Part shown: piece after piece, positions 17,395 through 25,616 of the stretch
Numbering within the stretch: position 1 is the first letter of the stretch
Layout of the letters: the number at the start of each line of letters is the position of its first letter
Assembly (NCBI RefSeq): GCF_003046185.1
Contig: NZ_PZZL01000006.1
Span: forward strand, 186,001 to 250,000
Direction of reading: 5' to 3'
Source: Phreatobacter oligotrophus
Lineage (GTDB): Bacteria; Pseudomonadota; Alphaproteobacteria; Rhizobiales; Phreatobacteraceae
DNA length: 64,000 nucleotides
Program-made: the position numbers and the translations under genes
Notes under the pieces: generated by a model
Told to the model about the DNA's origin: nothing
The model's database searches: none
The model's input: the letters and a program-made list of their open reading frames with translations, nothing else

Positions 17395-17874
17395 TCACTC
17401 CAGGTCCTTCGCCAGTTCCATCACGGCGGGACGGAAACCGAAGCGCTCATAGGCCTTGCGCGCCACGTGGTTGCCGACGATGGCGCCGATCATCAGGCGC
17501 TTGACGCCATGGGCGCGGGCGAGCCGCTCGGCCTCCTCCAGCAACGCCGTGCCGATCCCCTGCCCCCGGTGCCGCTCGTCCACCACGAGCTCGGACACCC
17601 AGGCGACCCGGGCGATCTCCGAGCGCAGATAGGGCTGCGGCTGCTCCAGCACGAAGCACATCATGGCGACGACCTCATCGCCATCCGCCGCCACCATCAC
17701 CGCTCCGCCGTCGCGCGCCACACGCGACAGGTCCGCCTCGAGACAGGCGGCAGCGGCCTTCACGTCCCGCGCCCGGTCGGCGGAGATGCCATCCTCGAAA
17801 AGGTTGAGCTGGTGGACGAGATCGATCACCGCCGCGCGGTCGCCGGCCTCGAAGGGGCGGATGACGAGGCTCAT
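17395..17874 (-). CDS. GNAT family N-acetyltransferase
   Basis: Predicted acetyl-CoA-dependent N-acetyltransferase, cytoplasmic. The 159-residue protein has the GNAT fold markers: an N-terminal MSLVIRPFEAGDRAAV, the central strand pair VAWVSELVVDE, motif A RGQGIGTALLEEAE that binds the CoA pyrophosphate, and the late NHVARKAYERFGF motif B. ATG 17874 overlaps the stop of the DUF3303 gene by 4 bp (ATGA), which supports this start and coupling of the two genes. The substrate is not predictable. Confidence 0.9.
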   Translation of the reverse strand: MSLVIRPFEAGDRAAVIDLVHQLNLFEDGISADRARDVKAAAACLEADLSRVARDGGAVMVAADGDEVVAMMCFVLEQPQPYLRSEIARVAWVSELVVDERHRGQGIGTALLEEAERLARAHGVKRLMIGAIVGNHVARKAYERFGFRPAVMELAKDLE

Positions 17875-18158
17875 GGCTCGCGGTCCAGATGCGGCGCGAC
17901 CACGGCGCGGGTCTGGTCGCTGGGCACAACCGGCACGATCTCGAAGGTCACGCCCGAGCCACGCCAGGACAGCACCCATTCCTGCAGCAGGCGGGCATCG
18001 TCGCATTCCATCAGCTGGAAGCAGCGATCGAAATTCGGCTCGATCCAGCTGCCGACATACGTCAGCCCCTCAGGGAGCGAGCGGCCTGCGTCGCGGACGC
18101 GGCGATAGACCGGGACGGGATCGCAATTGGCGAAGCGCTCGATGACCATGAACAGCAT
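17871..18158 (-). CDS. DUF3303 domain-containing protein
   Basis: A 95-residue protein with the DUF3303 pattern: MLFMVIERFANCDPVPVYRR at the start, GRSLPEGLTYVGSWIE, and RCFQLMECDD. The fold is probably a ferredoxin-like alpha/beta barrel by analogy with similar small domains. It has no signal peptide and no recognised catalytic motif. It overlaps the downstream GNAT gene by 4 bp and is the likely first gene of a two-gene unit. Function is unknown. Confidence 0.88.
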   Translation of the reverse strand: MLFMVIERFANCDPVPVYRRVRDAGRSLPEGLTYVGSWIEPNFDRCFQLMECDDARLLQEWVLSWRGSGVTFEIVPVVPSDQTRAVVAPHLDREP

Positions 18159-18170
18159 GTCGTCGCCCTG

Positions 18171-18202
18171 AAAACGAAAAGGCGGAGCCTATCGGCCCCG
18201 CC
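18171..18202 (-). terminator. Intrinsic terminator of the pnt operon
   Basis: GGCGGAGCC and GGCCCCGCC form a 9-bp stem with one mismatch and a 4-base loop. On the minus strand it is followed by TTTTCGTTTT. It lies 40 bp beyond the pntB stop and before the DUF3303 start. Confidence 0.75.
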
Positions 18203-18242
18203 CCTGGTCCTGCAATGTGACGCTGCCGCCTTCAGAAGCCGC

Positions 18243-19646
18243 TCAGTGCGCCAGCGCCTTGACGATGCTCTCGACCATCTTCTTGGCGTCGGCGAGCAGC
18301 ATCATGGTGTTGTTGCGGTAGAACACCTCGTTGTCGATGCCGGCATAGCCGACGCCGCCCATGCCGCGCTTCACGAAGAGGATGTTCGCCGCCTTCTCCA
18401 CGTCGAGCACCGGCATGCCGTAGATCGGCGAGGTCTTGTCGGTCTTCGCCGCCGGGTTGGTGACGTCGTTGGCGCCGATGACGAAGGCGACGTCGGCCTG
18501 TGCGAACTCCGAGTTGATGTCCTCGAGCTCGAAGACCTCGTCATAGGGCACGTTGGCTTCCGCCAGCAGCACGTTCATGTGCCCGGGCATGCGGCCCGCG
18601 ACGGGGTGAATGGCGTATTTCACCTCGACGCCCTCCTTCTTGAGGAGGTCGGCCATCTCGCGCAGGGCGTGCTGGGCCTGGGCCACCGCCATGCCGTAGC
18701 CCGGCACGATGATGACCTTCTGGGCGTTCTTCATGATGTAGGCGGCGTCCTCGGCCGAGCCCGCCTTGAAGGGCCGCGCCTCGGCGGACGCGCCCGCCGC
18801 CGCATCCTCGCCGCCGAAGCCGCCGAGGATCACGGAGATGAAGGAACGGTTCATCGCCTTGCACATGATATAGGACAGGATCGCGCCCGAGGAGCCGACC
18901 AGCGCGCCGGTGATGATCAGCGCCGTGTTGCCGAGCGTGAAGCCGATGCCCGCCGCCGCCCAGCCCGAATAGGAGTTGAGCATCGACACGACCACCGGCA
19001 TGTCCGCGCCACCGATCGGGATGATCAGCGTCACGCCGATGACGAAGGAGAGGATGACGATCAGCCAGAAGGCGAGCGTGCTCTCCGTGCGCATGAACAC
19101 GATCAGCAGCAGCACGATGGCCGCGGCCAGCGCGATGTTGATGAGGTGGCGCTGCGGCAGAAGGATCGGCTTGCCGCTCATCCGCCCGTCGAGCTTCAGA
19201 AAGGCGATGACCGAGCCGGTGAAGGTGATGGCGCCGATGGCGACGCCAAGGCCCATTTCAAAGAGCGACAGGCCCTTGATCGTGCCGCGGGTGCCGATGT
19301 CGAAGGCCGTCGGCGCATAGAGCGCCGCCGCCGCGACGAAGACCGCCGCAAGGCCGACGCCGGAGTGGAAGGCGGCGACCAGCTGCGGCATGGAGGTCAT
19401 GGGCACCCGGCGGGCGATGACCGCACCGATGCCGCCGCCGATGCCGAGGCCGGCCAGGACGAGGATCCAGGCGCCGATCCCGGCGGGACGGGCATAGGCC
19501 AGCGTCGTCAGGACCGCGATGGTCATGCCGATCATGCCCATCAGGTTGCCCTGGCGGGACGTCGAGGGGCTCGACAGGCCGCGAAGGCTGAGGATGAACA
19601 GGACGCCGGCGACGAGATAGAGGAGGGCTGCGAGGTTCGCTGACAT
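18243..19646 (-). CDS. pntB: NAD(P) transhydrogenase subunit beta
   Basis: Beta subunit of the proton-translocating transhydrogenase, which makes NADPH from NADH using the proton gradient across the inner membrane. The 467-residue protein has an N-terminal block of about eight membrane helices (residues 1-250) and a C-terminal NADP-binding domain III from about 290, with VIIVPGYGMAVAQAQHAL, HPVAGRMPGHMNVLLAEA and the VIGANDVTNPAA segment. ATG 19646 (MSANLAAL) follows the pntA2 stop by 4 bp; the longer frame upstream runs into pntA2 and is rejected. It is the last gene of pntA1-pntA2-pntB. Confidence 0.97.
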   Translation of the reverse strand: MSANLAALLYLVAGVLFILSLRGLSSPSTSRQGNLMGMIGMTIAVLTTLAYARPAGIGAWILVLAGLGIGGGIGAVIARRVPMTSMPQLVAAFHSGVGLAAVFVAAAALYAPTAFDIGTRGTIKGLSLFEMGLGVAIGAITFTGSVIAFLKLDGRMSGKPILLPQRHLINIALAAAIVLLLIVFMRTESTLAFWLIVILSFVIGVTLIIPIGGADMPVVVSMLNSYSGWAAAGIGFTLGNTALIITGALVGSSGAILSYIMCKAMNRSFISVILGGFGGEDAAAGASAEARPFKAGSAEDAAYIMKNAQKVIIVPGYGMAVAQAQHALREMADLLKKEGVEVKYAIHPVAGRMPGHMNVLLAEANVPYDEVFELEDINSEFAQADVAFVIGANDVTNPAAKTDKTSPIYGMPVLDVEKAANILFVKRGMGGVGYAGIDNEVFYRNNTMMLLADAKKMVESIVKALAH

Positions 19647-19650
19647 CGGT

Positions 19651-20133
19651 TCAGCCCTTGTTCCCGGCCGGCTTGTCCTTGGCCTTGTACATCGCAAGCA
19701 TGCGCTGCGTGACCAGGAAGCCGCCGAAGATGTTGATCGCCGCCAGGACGAGGGCGATGAAGCCGAAGATGCGCGCCAGCAGCGTGCCGCTGTCCATCAC
19801 CTGCACGCCCACCGCCAGCAGGGCGCCGACGACGATGACCGAGGAGATGGCGTTGGTGACCGACATCAGCGGCGTGTGGAGGGCCGGGGTCACCGACCAG
19901 ACCACGTAGTAGCCGACGAAGACGGCGAGCGCGAAGATGGTGAGGCGGAAGACGGTGGGGTCGATGGCCCCGCCGGTGGCGGAATGAACCGCAGCGCCGG
20001 CAACGGTCGCCACCTGGTCCGCCATGGCGGTGGCCTGGTCGGCGGCGAGGCGGGCCTGTTCGGCGGCGATGCGCGCGGCTTCAGCGGCGCTGCGGGCCCG
20101 TTCGAGGGCCTGGTCTGGCGTGAGCGTCGTCAT
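19651..20133 (-). CDS. NAD(P) transhydrogenase subunit alpha-2 (membrane part)
   Basis: Membrane portion of the split transhydrogenase alpha subunit (PntA2/PntAB type), contributing helices to the proton channel. The 160 residues start with an Ala-rich, heptad-like segment (about 8-45, [18 protein letters not shown]), unusual compared with shorter PntA2 proteins, followed by four membrane helices including [18 protein letters not shown]. It lies 12 bp after pntA1 and 4 bp before pntB. The Ala-rich start may be an added coiled segment that docks to the soluble subunit; that is a guess. Confidence 0.94.
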   Translation of the reverse strand: MTTLTPDQALERARSAAEAARIAAEQARLAADQATAMADQVATVAGAAVHSATGGAIDPTVFRLTIFALAVFVGYYVVWSVTPALHTPLMSVTNAISSVIVVGALLAVGVQVMDSGTLLARIFGFIALVLAAINIFGGFLVTQRMLAMYKAKDKPAGNKG

Positions 20134-20145
20134 GCGTTCCCTCGA

Positions 20146-21357
20146 TCAGGCCTTGGTGGACTTCTTGGGCGCGGCCTTGGGCTTGGCCGGCGCCTCGCTC
20201 GCCGCAGACGCGTCCGCGGGCAGTGCGGCGGCGGCTTCGGCGAAGCTCGGATGGACGACGGCGCCGTCGCGGGTGAGCAGCGTCGCCTTCACGAGCTCGT
20301 CCTCCCACGGCACGACCACCGACTTCGTCGCCTTGTCGATCATGATCTCGAGGAAGGCGAAGAGGTTCTTGGCGTAGAGCGAGGAGGACGTCGCGGCGAG
20401 GCGGCCGGGCACGTTGGCATGACCGACGATCTTCACGCCATTGGCGGTCGTGACGATCTCGCCGGGCTGGGCGCCCTCGACATTGCCGCCGCGCTCCACT
20501 GCGAGGTCGAGCAGCACGGAGCCGGGCTTCATCGACGCCACCATGGCGGCGGTGACGAGGCGCGGCGCGGCGCGGCCGGGGATCAGCGCCGTGGTGATGA
20601 CGATGTCCTGCTTGGCGATGTGCTCGGCGACGAGCGCCGCCTGCTTGGCCTGGTACTCGGCCGACATCGGCTTGGCGTAGCCGGCGGCCGTCTCGGCCTG
20701 CTTGAACTCGTCGTCCATCACCGCGATGAACTTGGCGCCAAGGCTCTCCACCTGCTCCTTGGCGGCGGGGCGCACGTCCGTGGCGGTGACCACCGCGCCG
20801 AGGCGGCGGGCGGTGGCGATGGCCTGCAGGCCGGCGACGCCGGCGCCCATCACGAAGACCTTGGCGGCCGGAACGGTGCCGGCGGCGGTCATCATCATCG
20901 GCAGCGCGCGGCCGAACTCCGAGGAGGCGTCGATCACGGCGCGATAGCCGGCAAGGTTCGCCTGGCTCGACAGCACGTCCATGACCTGGGCGCGGGTGAT
21001 GCGCGGCATCAGCTCCATGGCGAAGGCGGAAACGCCGGCCTTGGCCATCGCCACCAGGGCGGCCTCGTTGCCGTAGGGATCCATGGTGGCGAGCACCACG
21101 GCGCCCGTCTTGTAGGCCTTCAGCTCGGCGGTCGAGGGACGGCGCACCTTCAGCACCACGTCGGCGCCGGACACGGCATCCGCGGCGAGCGAGGCGCCAG
21201 CCGCCTCGAAATCGGCATCGGTGATGCCGGCCGCCAGGCCCGCACCGGGCTCGACCACGACGTCGGCACCCAGGCCCTTCAGCCGCTTCACCGTGTCGGG
21301 AGTACCGGCAACGCGCGGTTCACCCGCCTCCGTCTCCCTGGGGATCGCGATCCGCAT
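20146..21357 (-). CDS. NAD(P) transhydrogenase subunit alpha-1 (NAD-binding part)
   Basis: Soluble NAD(H)-binding domain I of the split proton-translocating transhydrogenase (PntA1/PntAA type). The 403-residue protein begins MRIAIPRETEAGEPRVAGTP, as in the alanine dehydrogenase/PNT family, and has the NAD-binding core FVMGAGVAGLQAIATARRLGAVVTATD (about 168-195) and the RQ-loop-like DIVITTALIPGRAAPRLV. The final 35 residues are Ala/Lys-rich (PAKPKAAPKKSTKA), an added tail. It is the first gene of the leftward operon; a stem-loop at 21421-21448 separates it from the oxidase subunit gene. Confidence 0.96.
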   Translation of the reverse strand: MRIAIPRETEAGEPRVAGTPDTVKRLKGLGADVVVEPGAGLAAGITDADFEAAGASLAADAVSGADVVLKVRRPSTAELKAYKTGAVVLATMDPYGNEAALVAMAKAGVSAFAMELMPRITRAQVMDVLSSQANLAGYRAVIDASSEFGRALPMMMTAAGTVPAAKVFVMGAGVAGLQAIATARRLGAVVTATDVRPAAKEQVESLGAKFIAVMDDEFKQAETAAGYAKPMSAEYQAKQAALVAEHIAKQDIVITTALIPGRAAPRLVTAAMVASMKPGSVLLDLAVERGGNVEGAQPGEIVTTANGVKIVGHANVPGRLAATSSSLYAKNLFAFLEIMIDKATKSVVVPWEDELVKATLLTRDGAVVHPSFAEAAAALPADASAASEAPAKPKAAPKKSTKA

Positions 21358-21420
21358 CGAATGCTCCTCCGCTCCACCCTGGACGGGCGTGTTCGAAGGG
21401 CTGTTGTGGCAGTCCGCAAG

Positions 21421-21448
21421 ACACCCGCCGCCCCTCGAAGGCGGGTGT
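21421..21448 (-). terminator. Stem-loop between the oxidase subunit IV gene and pntA1
   Basis: ACACCCGCC and GGCGGGTGT form a perfect 9-bp stem with a 10-base loop. It could end the small oxidase transcript or act as an attenuator ahead of the pnt operon. There is no strong U tract. Confidence 0.5.
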
Positions 21449-21514
21449 TCCGGGTCTCCTCGGCGCTATCCCATGCAGGGATAAAGCTGGAGACGTTCCG
21501 TCACATACGACGGG

Positions 21515-21661
21515 TCAGAGCAGGAAGATCGCCATCAGGGTCATCAGGATGACCAGGGAGATCGTGCCCCACTTGGTCAGGCCCGTGAAGAAGGCATAGG
21601 TGCGCTCGTGCTCGGCGTAGTCCATCGGAGCGGTGCCGTCGACACGCGGTTCGGAGGCCAT
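21515..21661 (-). CDS. aa3-type cytochrome c oxidase subunit IV, 48 residues
   Basis: A tiny membrane protein found with aa3-type oxidases in alphaproteobacteria. The 48 residues read MASEPRVDGTAPMDYAEHER at the start, then YAFFTGLTKWGT and one membrane helix of about 20 residues ending in IFLL. The MDYAEHERTY motif before a single helix is the family hallmark. The oxidase core genes are not in this window. It is isolated on the minus strand between the DUF1036 gene and the pnt operon. Confidence 0.88.
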   Translation of the reverse strand: MASEPRVDGTAPMDYAEHERTYAFFTGLTKWGTISLVILMTLMAIFLL

Positions 21662-21744
21662 GGTTCAACTCCCTGCAAGCCAGCCCGGTATGGATTGACG
21701 CGTAGCGCAAGGCGGCGGGTCTTGCAACGCACTCGGCAGTCGCA

Positions 21745-22356
21745 TCACCGCGGCGCCGTGAAGGCCGGCACGCCCCCCTGGACCGTGCCCGAGCCGGAGG
21801 GGCCCGCGGGCGCATTGGGCAGCGGCGTCGGCCGGGCCGGCGTCGCGGCCGGCACCGCATCCGGACGGCGCTGCGGCGTCGGCGGCTGGCCCGGCGAGGC
21901 CATGGGCGGCTGCGTCTGCGGCCGCTGGCCTTCATCGGTCAGCTGCACCGTCCACTGCCGCTGGTCCTGGGTGTCGACCTCGAAGAAGCCGAGGCGGTCA
22001 TAGCCGCGGGCGAGGCACTGCTCGATGCCGCGGATGGTGAATTCCTTGTCGCGCGAGCACATGAAGGCCCGCCCCGACCATTCGCCGCCCTGGTCGTAGT
22101 CGACGGCGTAGAGATAGTAGAAGCGCGCGACGAGGGGACCGCGCAGGATGATCTCGCAGGAGCGCGGCGGAATGTTCCACCAGCCCTCGGTGGTCCAGCC
22201 CTCGCCGTCCTTGTAGCCGATGGCGGCGCCGACACGGCTGCCGGTGGAATTGCACAGGCGAAGGTCGGCGCTGGCCGCTGTCGTGCCGGCGAGCCAGAAG
22301 CCGCCCGCGAGAAGGCCGAGAAGAAGCGCAAGTCCACGGAAAGGGGTGCGAGTCAT
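21745..22356 (-). CDS. DUF1036 domain-containing exported protein
   Basis: Predicted periplasmic protein of unknown function. The 203-residue protein has a signal peptide (MTRTPFRGLALLLGLLAGG and on, cleavage near ASA), then the DUF1036 core: LRLCNSTGSRVGAAIGYKDG, EGWWNIPPRSCEIILRGPL, ARFYYLYAVDYDQGGEW and the Cys-containing RAFMCSRDKEFTIRG. A Pro/Gln/Ala-rich tail of about 60 residues follows. ATG 22356 has AAGG upstream and is preferred to GTG 22374. The domain is widespread in alphaproteobacteria. Two conserved cysteines could form a disulfide. Confidence 0.88.
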   Translation of the reverse strand: MTRTPFRGLALLLGLLAGGFWLAGTTAASADLRLCNSTGSRVGAAIGYKDGEGWTTEGWWNIPPRSCEIILRGPLVARFYYLYAVDYDQGGEWSGRAFMCSRDKEFTIRGIEQCLARGYDRLGFFEVDTQDQRQWTVQLTDEGQRPQTQPPMASPGQPPTPQRRPDAVPAATPARPTPLPNAPAGPSGSGTVQGGVPAFTAPR

Positions 22357-22427
22357 CGGCGCCTTGTGGTCCACCTCTTTGGCTTTTCCTTGATACCGCA
22401 GGACCTGTCAACGAAGGCGGGAAAGCT

Positions 22428-23288
22428 TCAGTTGCGCAGCACGATGCAGGCCCCGCCGGCGGCACGGATGCGGTCGCACAGCGTGTTCGCCGCGGCGCGA
22501 GTCGGGGCCGGCACGCGCACCCGGTAGAAGACCGCCCGCCCCCGGTGCCTGAGGCGCGAGCCGAGCACCATTGGCTGGACATCGCCGAGGATGCCGGCGA
22601 GGCGGCCGCGCGCCCGCTGGTAGCTGGCCAGCGCCACAGCGCGGGAGAAATTGCCGGCAAGCTGCACGCCCCAGGGCGCGAAGGGCCCCTCGACGCCGGC
22701 CAGCATGTCGCCCGGCCGGCGCAGCAGCGCGGTGACCATCAGGCAGGGATGCGGCGGCTGGTCCTGCACCTCGCCGGCGGGCGATGCGCGGCGTCGGCGG
22801 TCCTCCGCCCAGTCCTCCGCCGTCCGGGCGGTGATCTGGAACACATAGGACTGGGTCTCCATCGGCAGGCCACCGCGGCCATCGAGGAAGGTCTGCACCC
22901 GTGTCGGCCCGGCATTGTAGGCGGCGGCGGCGAGGCCGAGATTGCCGAACTGGCCCCTCAGATCGGCGAGCAGCGCGGCCGAGGCAGCGATCGCCTGTTC
23001 GGGATCGAAGGGATCGGCAAGGCCCCGCTCGCGCGCCGTGCCCGGCATGAACTGGGCGACGCCCTGCGCGCCCGCCGGGCTCACCGCGCGGATGCGGAAC
23101 CGGCTTTCTGCCCAGATCAGCCGCGTGAAGAAATGGATGGGCAGGTGGTGCCGGCGCGCGCCGGTCTCGATCAGCCGGCAGATGGCCTGTTCCAGCGTCT
23201 CGACCGTCGCGCCCTCCGCCCTCGCCGCGCCCGGCCGGGTCGTCAGCACGACCGCGACCAGCAGCAGGAGGGCCGCCAGACGCCTCAT
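22428..23288 (-). CDS. Lytic transglycosylase with C-terminal SPOR-like segment
   Basis: Predicted periplasmic peptidoglycan lytic transglycosylase. The 286-residue protein has a signal peptide (1-24), then an SLT domain with catalytic E61 in IWAESRFRIRAVSPAGAQG, followed by QFMPGTA and the AAAYNAGPTRVQ motif. The last 40 residues (FYRVRVPAPTRAAANTLCD and on) look like a SPOR domain that binds denuded glycan strands at division sites. ATG 23288 overlaps the stop of the upstream EamA gene by 4 bp. A longer frame upstream is only the shadow of that gene. Confidence 0.9.
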   Translation of the reverse strand: MRRLAALLLLVAVVLTTRPGAARAEGATVETLEQAICRLIETGARRHHLPIHFFTRLIWAESRFRIRAVSPAGAQGVAQFMPGTARERGLADPFDPEQAIAASAALLADLRGQFGNLGLAAAAYNAGPTRVQTFLDGRGGLPMETQSYVFQITARTAEDWAEDRRRRASPAGEVQDQPPHPCLMVTALLRRPGDMLAGVEGPFAPWGVQLAGNFSRAVALASYQRARGRLAGILGDVQPMVLGSRLRHRGRAVFYRVRVPAPTRAAANTLCDRIRAAGGACIVLRN

Positions 23289-24193
23289 CGCGGCCGCGCC
23301 ACCCAGATCCCCAGCATGATCGAGGCTCCGCCGGCGACCTGCGTCAGGGTCAGGGCCTCGCCCAGCACCGCCCAGGCGAAGACGGCGGCGATCACCGCCT
23401 CGAGAAAGATGACCAGCGAGGAGAAGATGGTGGGCAGCGTGCCGAGCGCCACCGACAGGAGCCCCTGCCCCGCCGCATGGGTCAGCATGCCCAGCGCCAG
23501 CACGGCAAGCCAGCCCTGCGTCGTCTGCGGCAGGATCCGCGGCTCCAGCGCCACGGCGATGACGAAGAGCACCGCCGCCGTCACCGCGCTGGACTGGAAG
23601 GTGAGCCGCGCCGCCCCGTGCGTCGCCCGCCCTGCCCGCACGGCATGGAAATAGAGGCCGAAGAAGACGCCGGTCGCCAGGCCATAGGCGTCCCCAAGGA
23701 GCCGGCTGCGATCGACCTGCAGGCTGTCGCCGAGCAGCGCCGCGCCGCCCGCAAGGCACAGGGCGAGGCCCGCCACCGTCGACCCGGAGATGCGGTCGCG
23801 GAACCACAGCCAGGCCACCAGGATCACCCAGACCGGCGCGGTCGTGGCTAGGAAGGTCGAGTTGGCGATGGTCGTGTTGAGGATGGAGAGGTGCCAGAAG
23901 AACAGGTCGCCGGCGAAGAACAGGCCGGCGAGGCCGACAGCGAGCGTCGGGCCGGGGCGGTCCGGCCGGCCGCGGTCCTCGATCCGCATCCACAGGAACA
24001 GGACGGGCAGCGCCAGCAGCGCCCGCCAGAAGGCCGAGGCGAAGGGGCCGACATCGGCGAGGCGCACGAAGACAGGCGAGATTCCGAGCGCGATGGCCCC
24101 CGCCGCCAGCGCCAGATAGGCCCCGGCGCGGGAGACCGGCACCACGGGAGCTGCGGGAGCGACGGGATCGGAGGGGGACGGCGAAGCGGTCAT
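23285..24193 (-). CDS. EamA/DMT family transporter
   Basis: Predicted inner-membrane metabolite transporter of the drug/metabolite superfamily with ten membrane segments in two EamA repeats. The 302-residue protein starts MTASPSPSD with a short Pro/Ala-rich cytoplasmic lead, and has the repeat cores FASAFWRALLALPVLFLWM and LTFQSSAVTAAVLF. ATG 24193 is chosen because the frame upstream reads as non-coding. It overlaps the lytic transglycosylase gene by 4 bp. It is divergent from gapR. The substrate is unknown. Confidence 0.88.
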   Translation of the reverse strand: MTASPSPSDPVAPAAPVVPVSRAGAYLALAAGAIALGISPVFVRLADVGPFASAFWRALLALPVLFLWMRIEDRGRPDRPGPTLAVGLAGLFFAGDLFFWHLSILNTTIANSTFLATTAPVWVILVAWLWFRDRISGSTVAGLALCLAGGAALLGDSLQVDRSRLLGDAYGLATGVFFGLYFHAVRAGRATHGAARLTFQSSAVTAAVLFVIAVALEPRILPQTTQGWLAVLALGMLTHAAGQGLLSVALGTLPTIFSSLVIFLEAVIAAVFAWAVLGEALTLTQVAGGASIMLGIWVARPR

Positions 24194-24327
24194 GGAGCCT
24201 TGGCCAAGCGGGTCGCCGATCCATAGGCAGCCCGCGGCCTGTGGACAAGCGCTCCGCGGCTTGACCCGGCGGGCTGAATTCGCGAACCAGTGCGGCTCCC
24301 GTTCACCCACCCGATCCGGAGCAGGGC

Positions 24328-24573
24328 ATGGTCGATACCCAGAGCGTCGCCGCCGATCAGCTGAAGTCCATCATCGAGCGCATCGAGCGGCTCGAGGAGG
24401 AGAAGAAGGCGCTGTCGGACGACATCAAGGACGTCTACGGCGAGGCCAAGGCCAACGGCTTCGACACCAAGGTGCTGCGCAAGATCATTTCGCTGCGCAA
24501 GCAGGACCGCGACGAGCGCATGGAGCAGGAGGCGATCCTCGAGCTCTACCTGCAGGCTCTCGGCATGGCCTGA
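24328..24573 (+). CDS. gapR: GapR nucleoid-associated protein (DUF2312)
   Basis: Small DNA-binding protein of the DUF2312 family, shown in Caulobacter (GapR) to bind overtwisted AT-rich DNA ahead of moving polymerases and replication forks. The 81 residues are almost all helical: [20 protein letters not shown] is the long dimerising helix, then [20 protein letters not shown] and [18 protein letters not shown], ending YLQALGMA, all matching the family. ATG 24328 has GGAGCAGGGC just upstream. It stands alone between two divergent or convergent transporter genes. Confidence 0.94.
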   Translation: MVDTQSVAADQLKSIIERIERLEEEKKALSDDIKDVYGEAKANGFDTKVLRKIISLRKQDRDERMEQEAILELYLQALGMA

Positions 24574-24599
24574 GGCCTTCCGGCCTCGTCCCCCCTCGG

Positions 24600-25481
24600 T
24601 CAGCCCGGCTTCGGCCGGGCGGCCCACATGGCGATCCCCGCTGCGGTGATGACCGCGGCGAAGCCGACATAGTCGGCAAGGCTCGGCCGTTCGCCGACCA
24701 GCACCATCGCGCCGATCACCCCGACCACCGGAATGGCGAAGGTGGTGAGCGAGGCCGCCCCCACCGACACGCGGTTCAGCAGCGTGAACCACAGCCAGTA
24801 GGCCATCGCCGTCGCGCCGATCACGTGATAGGCGATCGCGCCCACGACCCGCGGCGACAAATGCGTCGGCATGGTCTCGCCGCTCAAGACATAGCCCACC
24901 GCCGCGATGGCCGAGGCCAGCAGCAGCTGATAGCCAGTCATGGTCACCCGATCCGCGTCGATCGGGTGTGACTTCTGGTAGACCGACCCCGCCGCCCAGC
25001 TCACCGCCGCGATCATCGGGAAGAGAATGCCGAGCGCGCTGATGCCGCCAGTGAAGACCGGCGCGGCCAGAACCGCGATGCCCGTCAGTCCCACCAGCAG
25101 CGCCAGCAGCCGCAGCCGGTCGAGCCTCTCGCCGAGGAAGGCCCAGGCCAGGACGATGGCCCAGAGCGGCGTCGTGAAGGTGAGGATGGCCGCCCGCGAC
25201 GTCGTGGTGTTGAGCTGGGCGAAGACCACCGCGAGATTGAACAGGGCGATGTTGAAGGCGCCGGAAATGATCAGCGGCACCCAGGAGGCGCGGGCGACCT
25301 TCAGCGACCGCCCGAGCAGCGCGGCGAGCGCGATGAGGATCAGCGCCCCCGCGCCCATGCCCACCGTGCGCAAGGCGAAGGGCGGGACCTCCGACAGGCC
25401 GATCTTCACCGCCGGCCAGTTGAGCCCCCACAGCACGGCGAGGGCGACGGGAATGAGGCGGGTGAGATCCATGGCATCCAT
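24600..25481 (-). CDS. EamA/DMT family transporter
   Basis: Second ten-helix drug/metabolite transporter in this region, 293 residues. It begins MDAMDLTRLIPVALAVLWGLNWPAVKIGL, the typical first helix of EamA proteins of the RhaT/YdcZ-like type, and the repeat boundary at about residue 145 is followed by AAVSWAAGSVYQKSHPI, the characteristic start of the second EamA unit. It is only distantly similar to the EamA gene at 23285, so not a recent duplication. ATG 25481 is used; ATG 25472 is also possible. It converges with gapR, 26 bp away. Confidence 0.88.
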   Translation of the reverse strand: MDAMDLTRLIPVALAVLWGLNWPAVKIGLSEVPPFALRTVGMGAGALILIALAALLGRSLKVARASWVPLIISGAFNIALFNLAVVFAQLNTTTSRAAILTFTTPLWAIVLAWAFLGERLDRLRLLALLVGLTGIAVLAAPVFTGGISALGILFPMIAAVSWAAGSVYQKSHPIDADRVTMTGYQLLLASAIAAVGYVLSGETMPTHLSPRVVGAIAYHVIGATAMAYWLWFTLLNRVSVGAASLTTFAIPVVGVIGAMVLVGERPSLADYVGFAAVITAAGIAMWAARPKPG

Positions 25482-25616
25482 CGGCGCCGGACGGGGCGTG
25501 GCCCCTGAGGGGCCACGCGGCGTGAAGAACGGCGGACAGCGACGATGCGACGGGCGCGGGATGGTTCGCCACGGGCTGCGGTGCAGGGCAGGCGCGCTTG
25601 CCGCGCCTGACGGGGC

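Noticed and set aside
22428-24248. 606-codon frame joining the EamA and lytic transglycosylase regions
   Set aside because: Only the last 286 codons are protein-like; the first part is the wrong frame of the EamA gene. The 4-bp ATGA overlap explains the two real genes.
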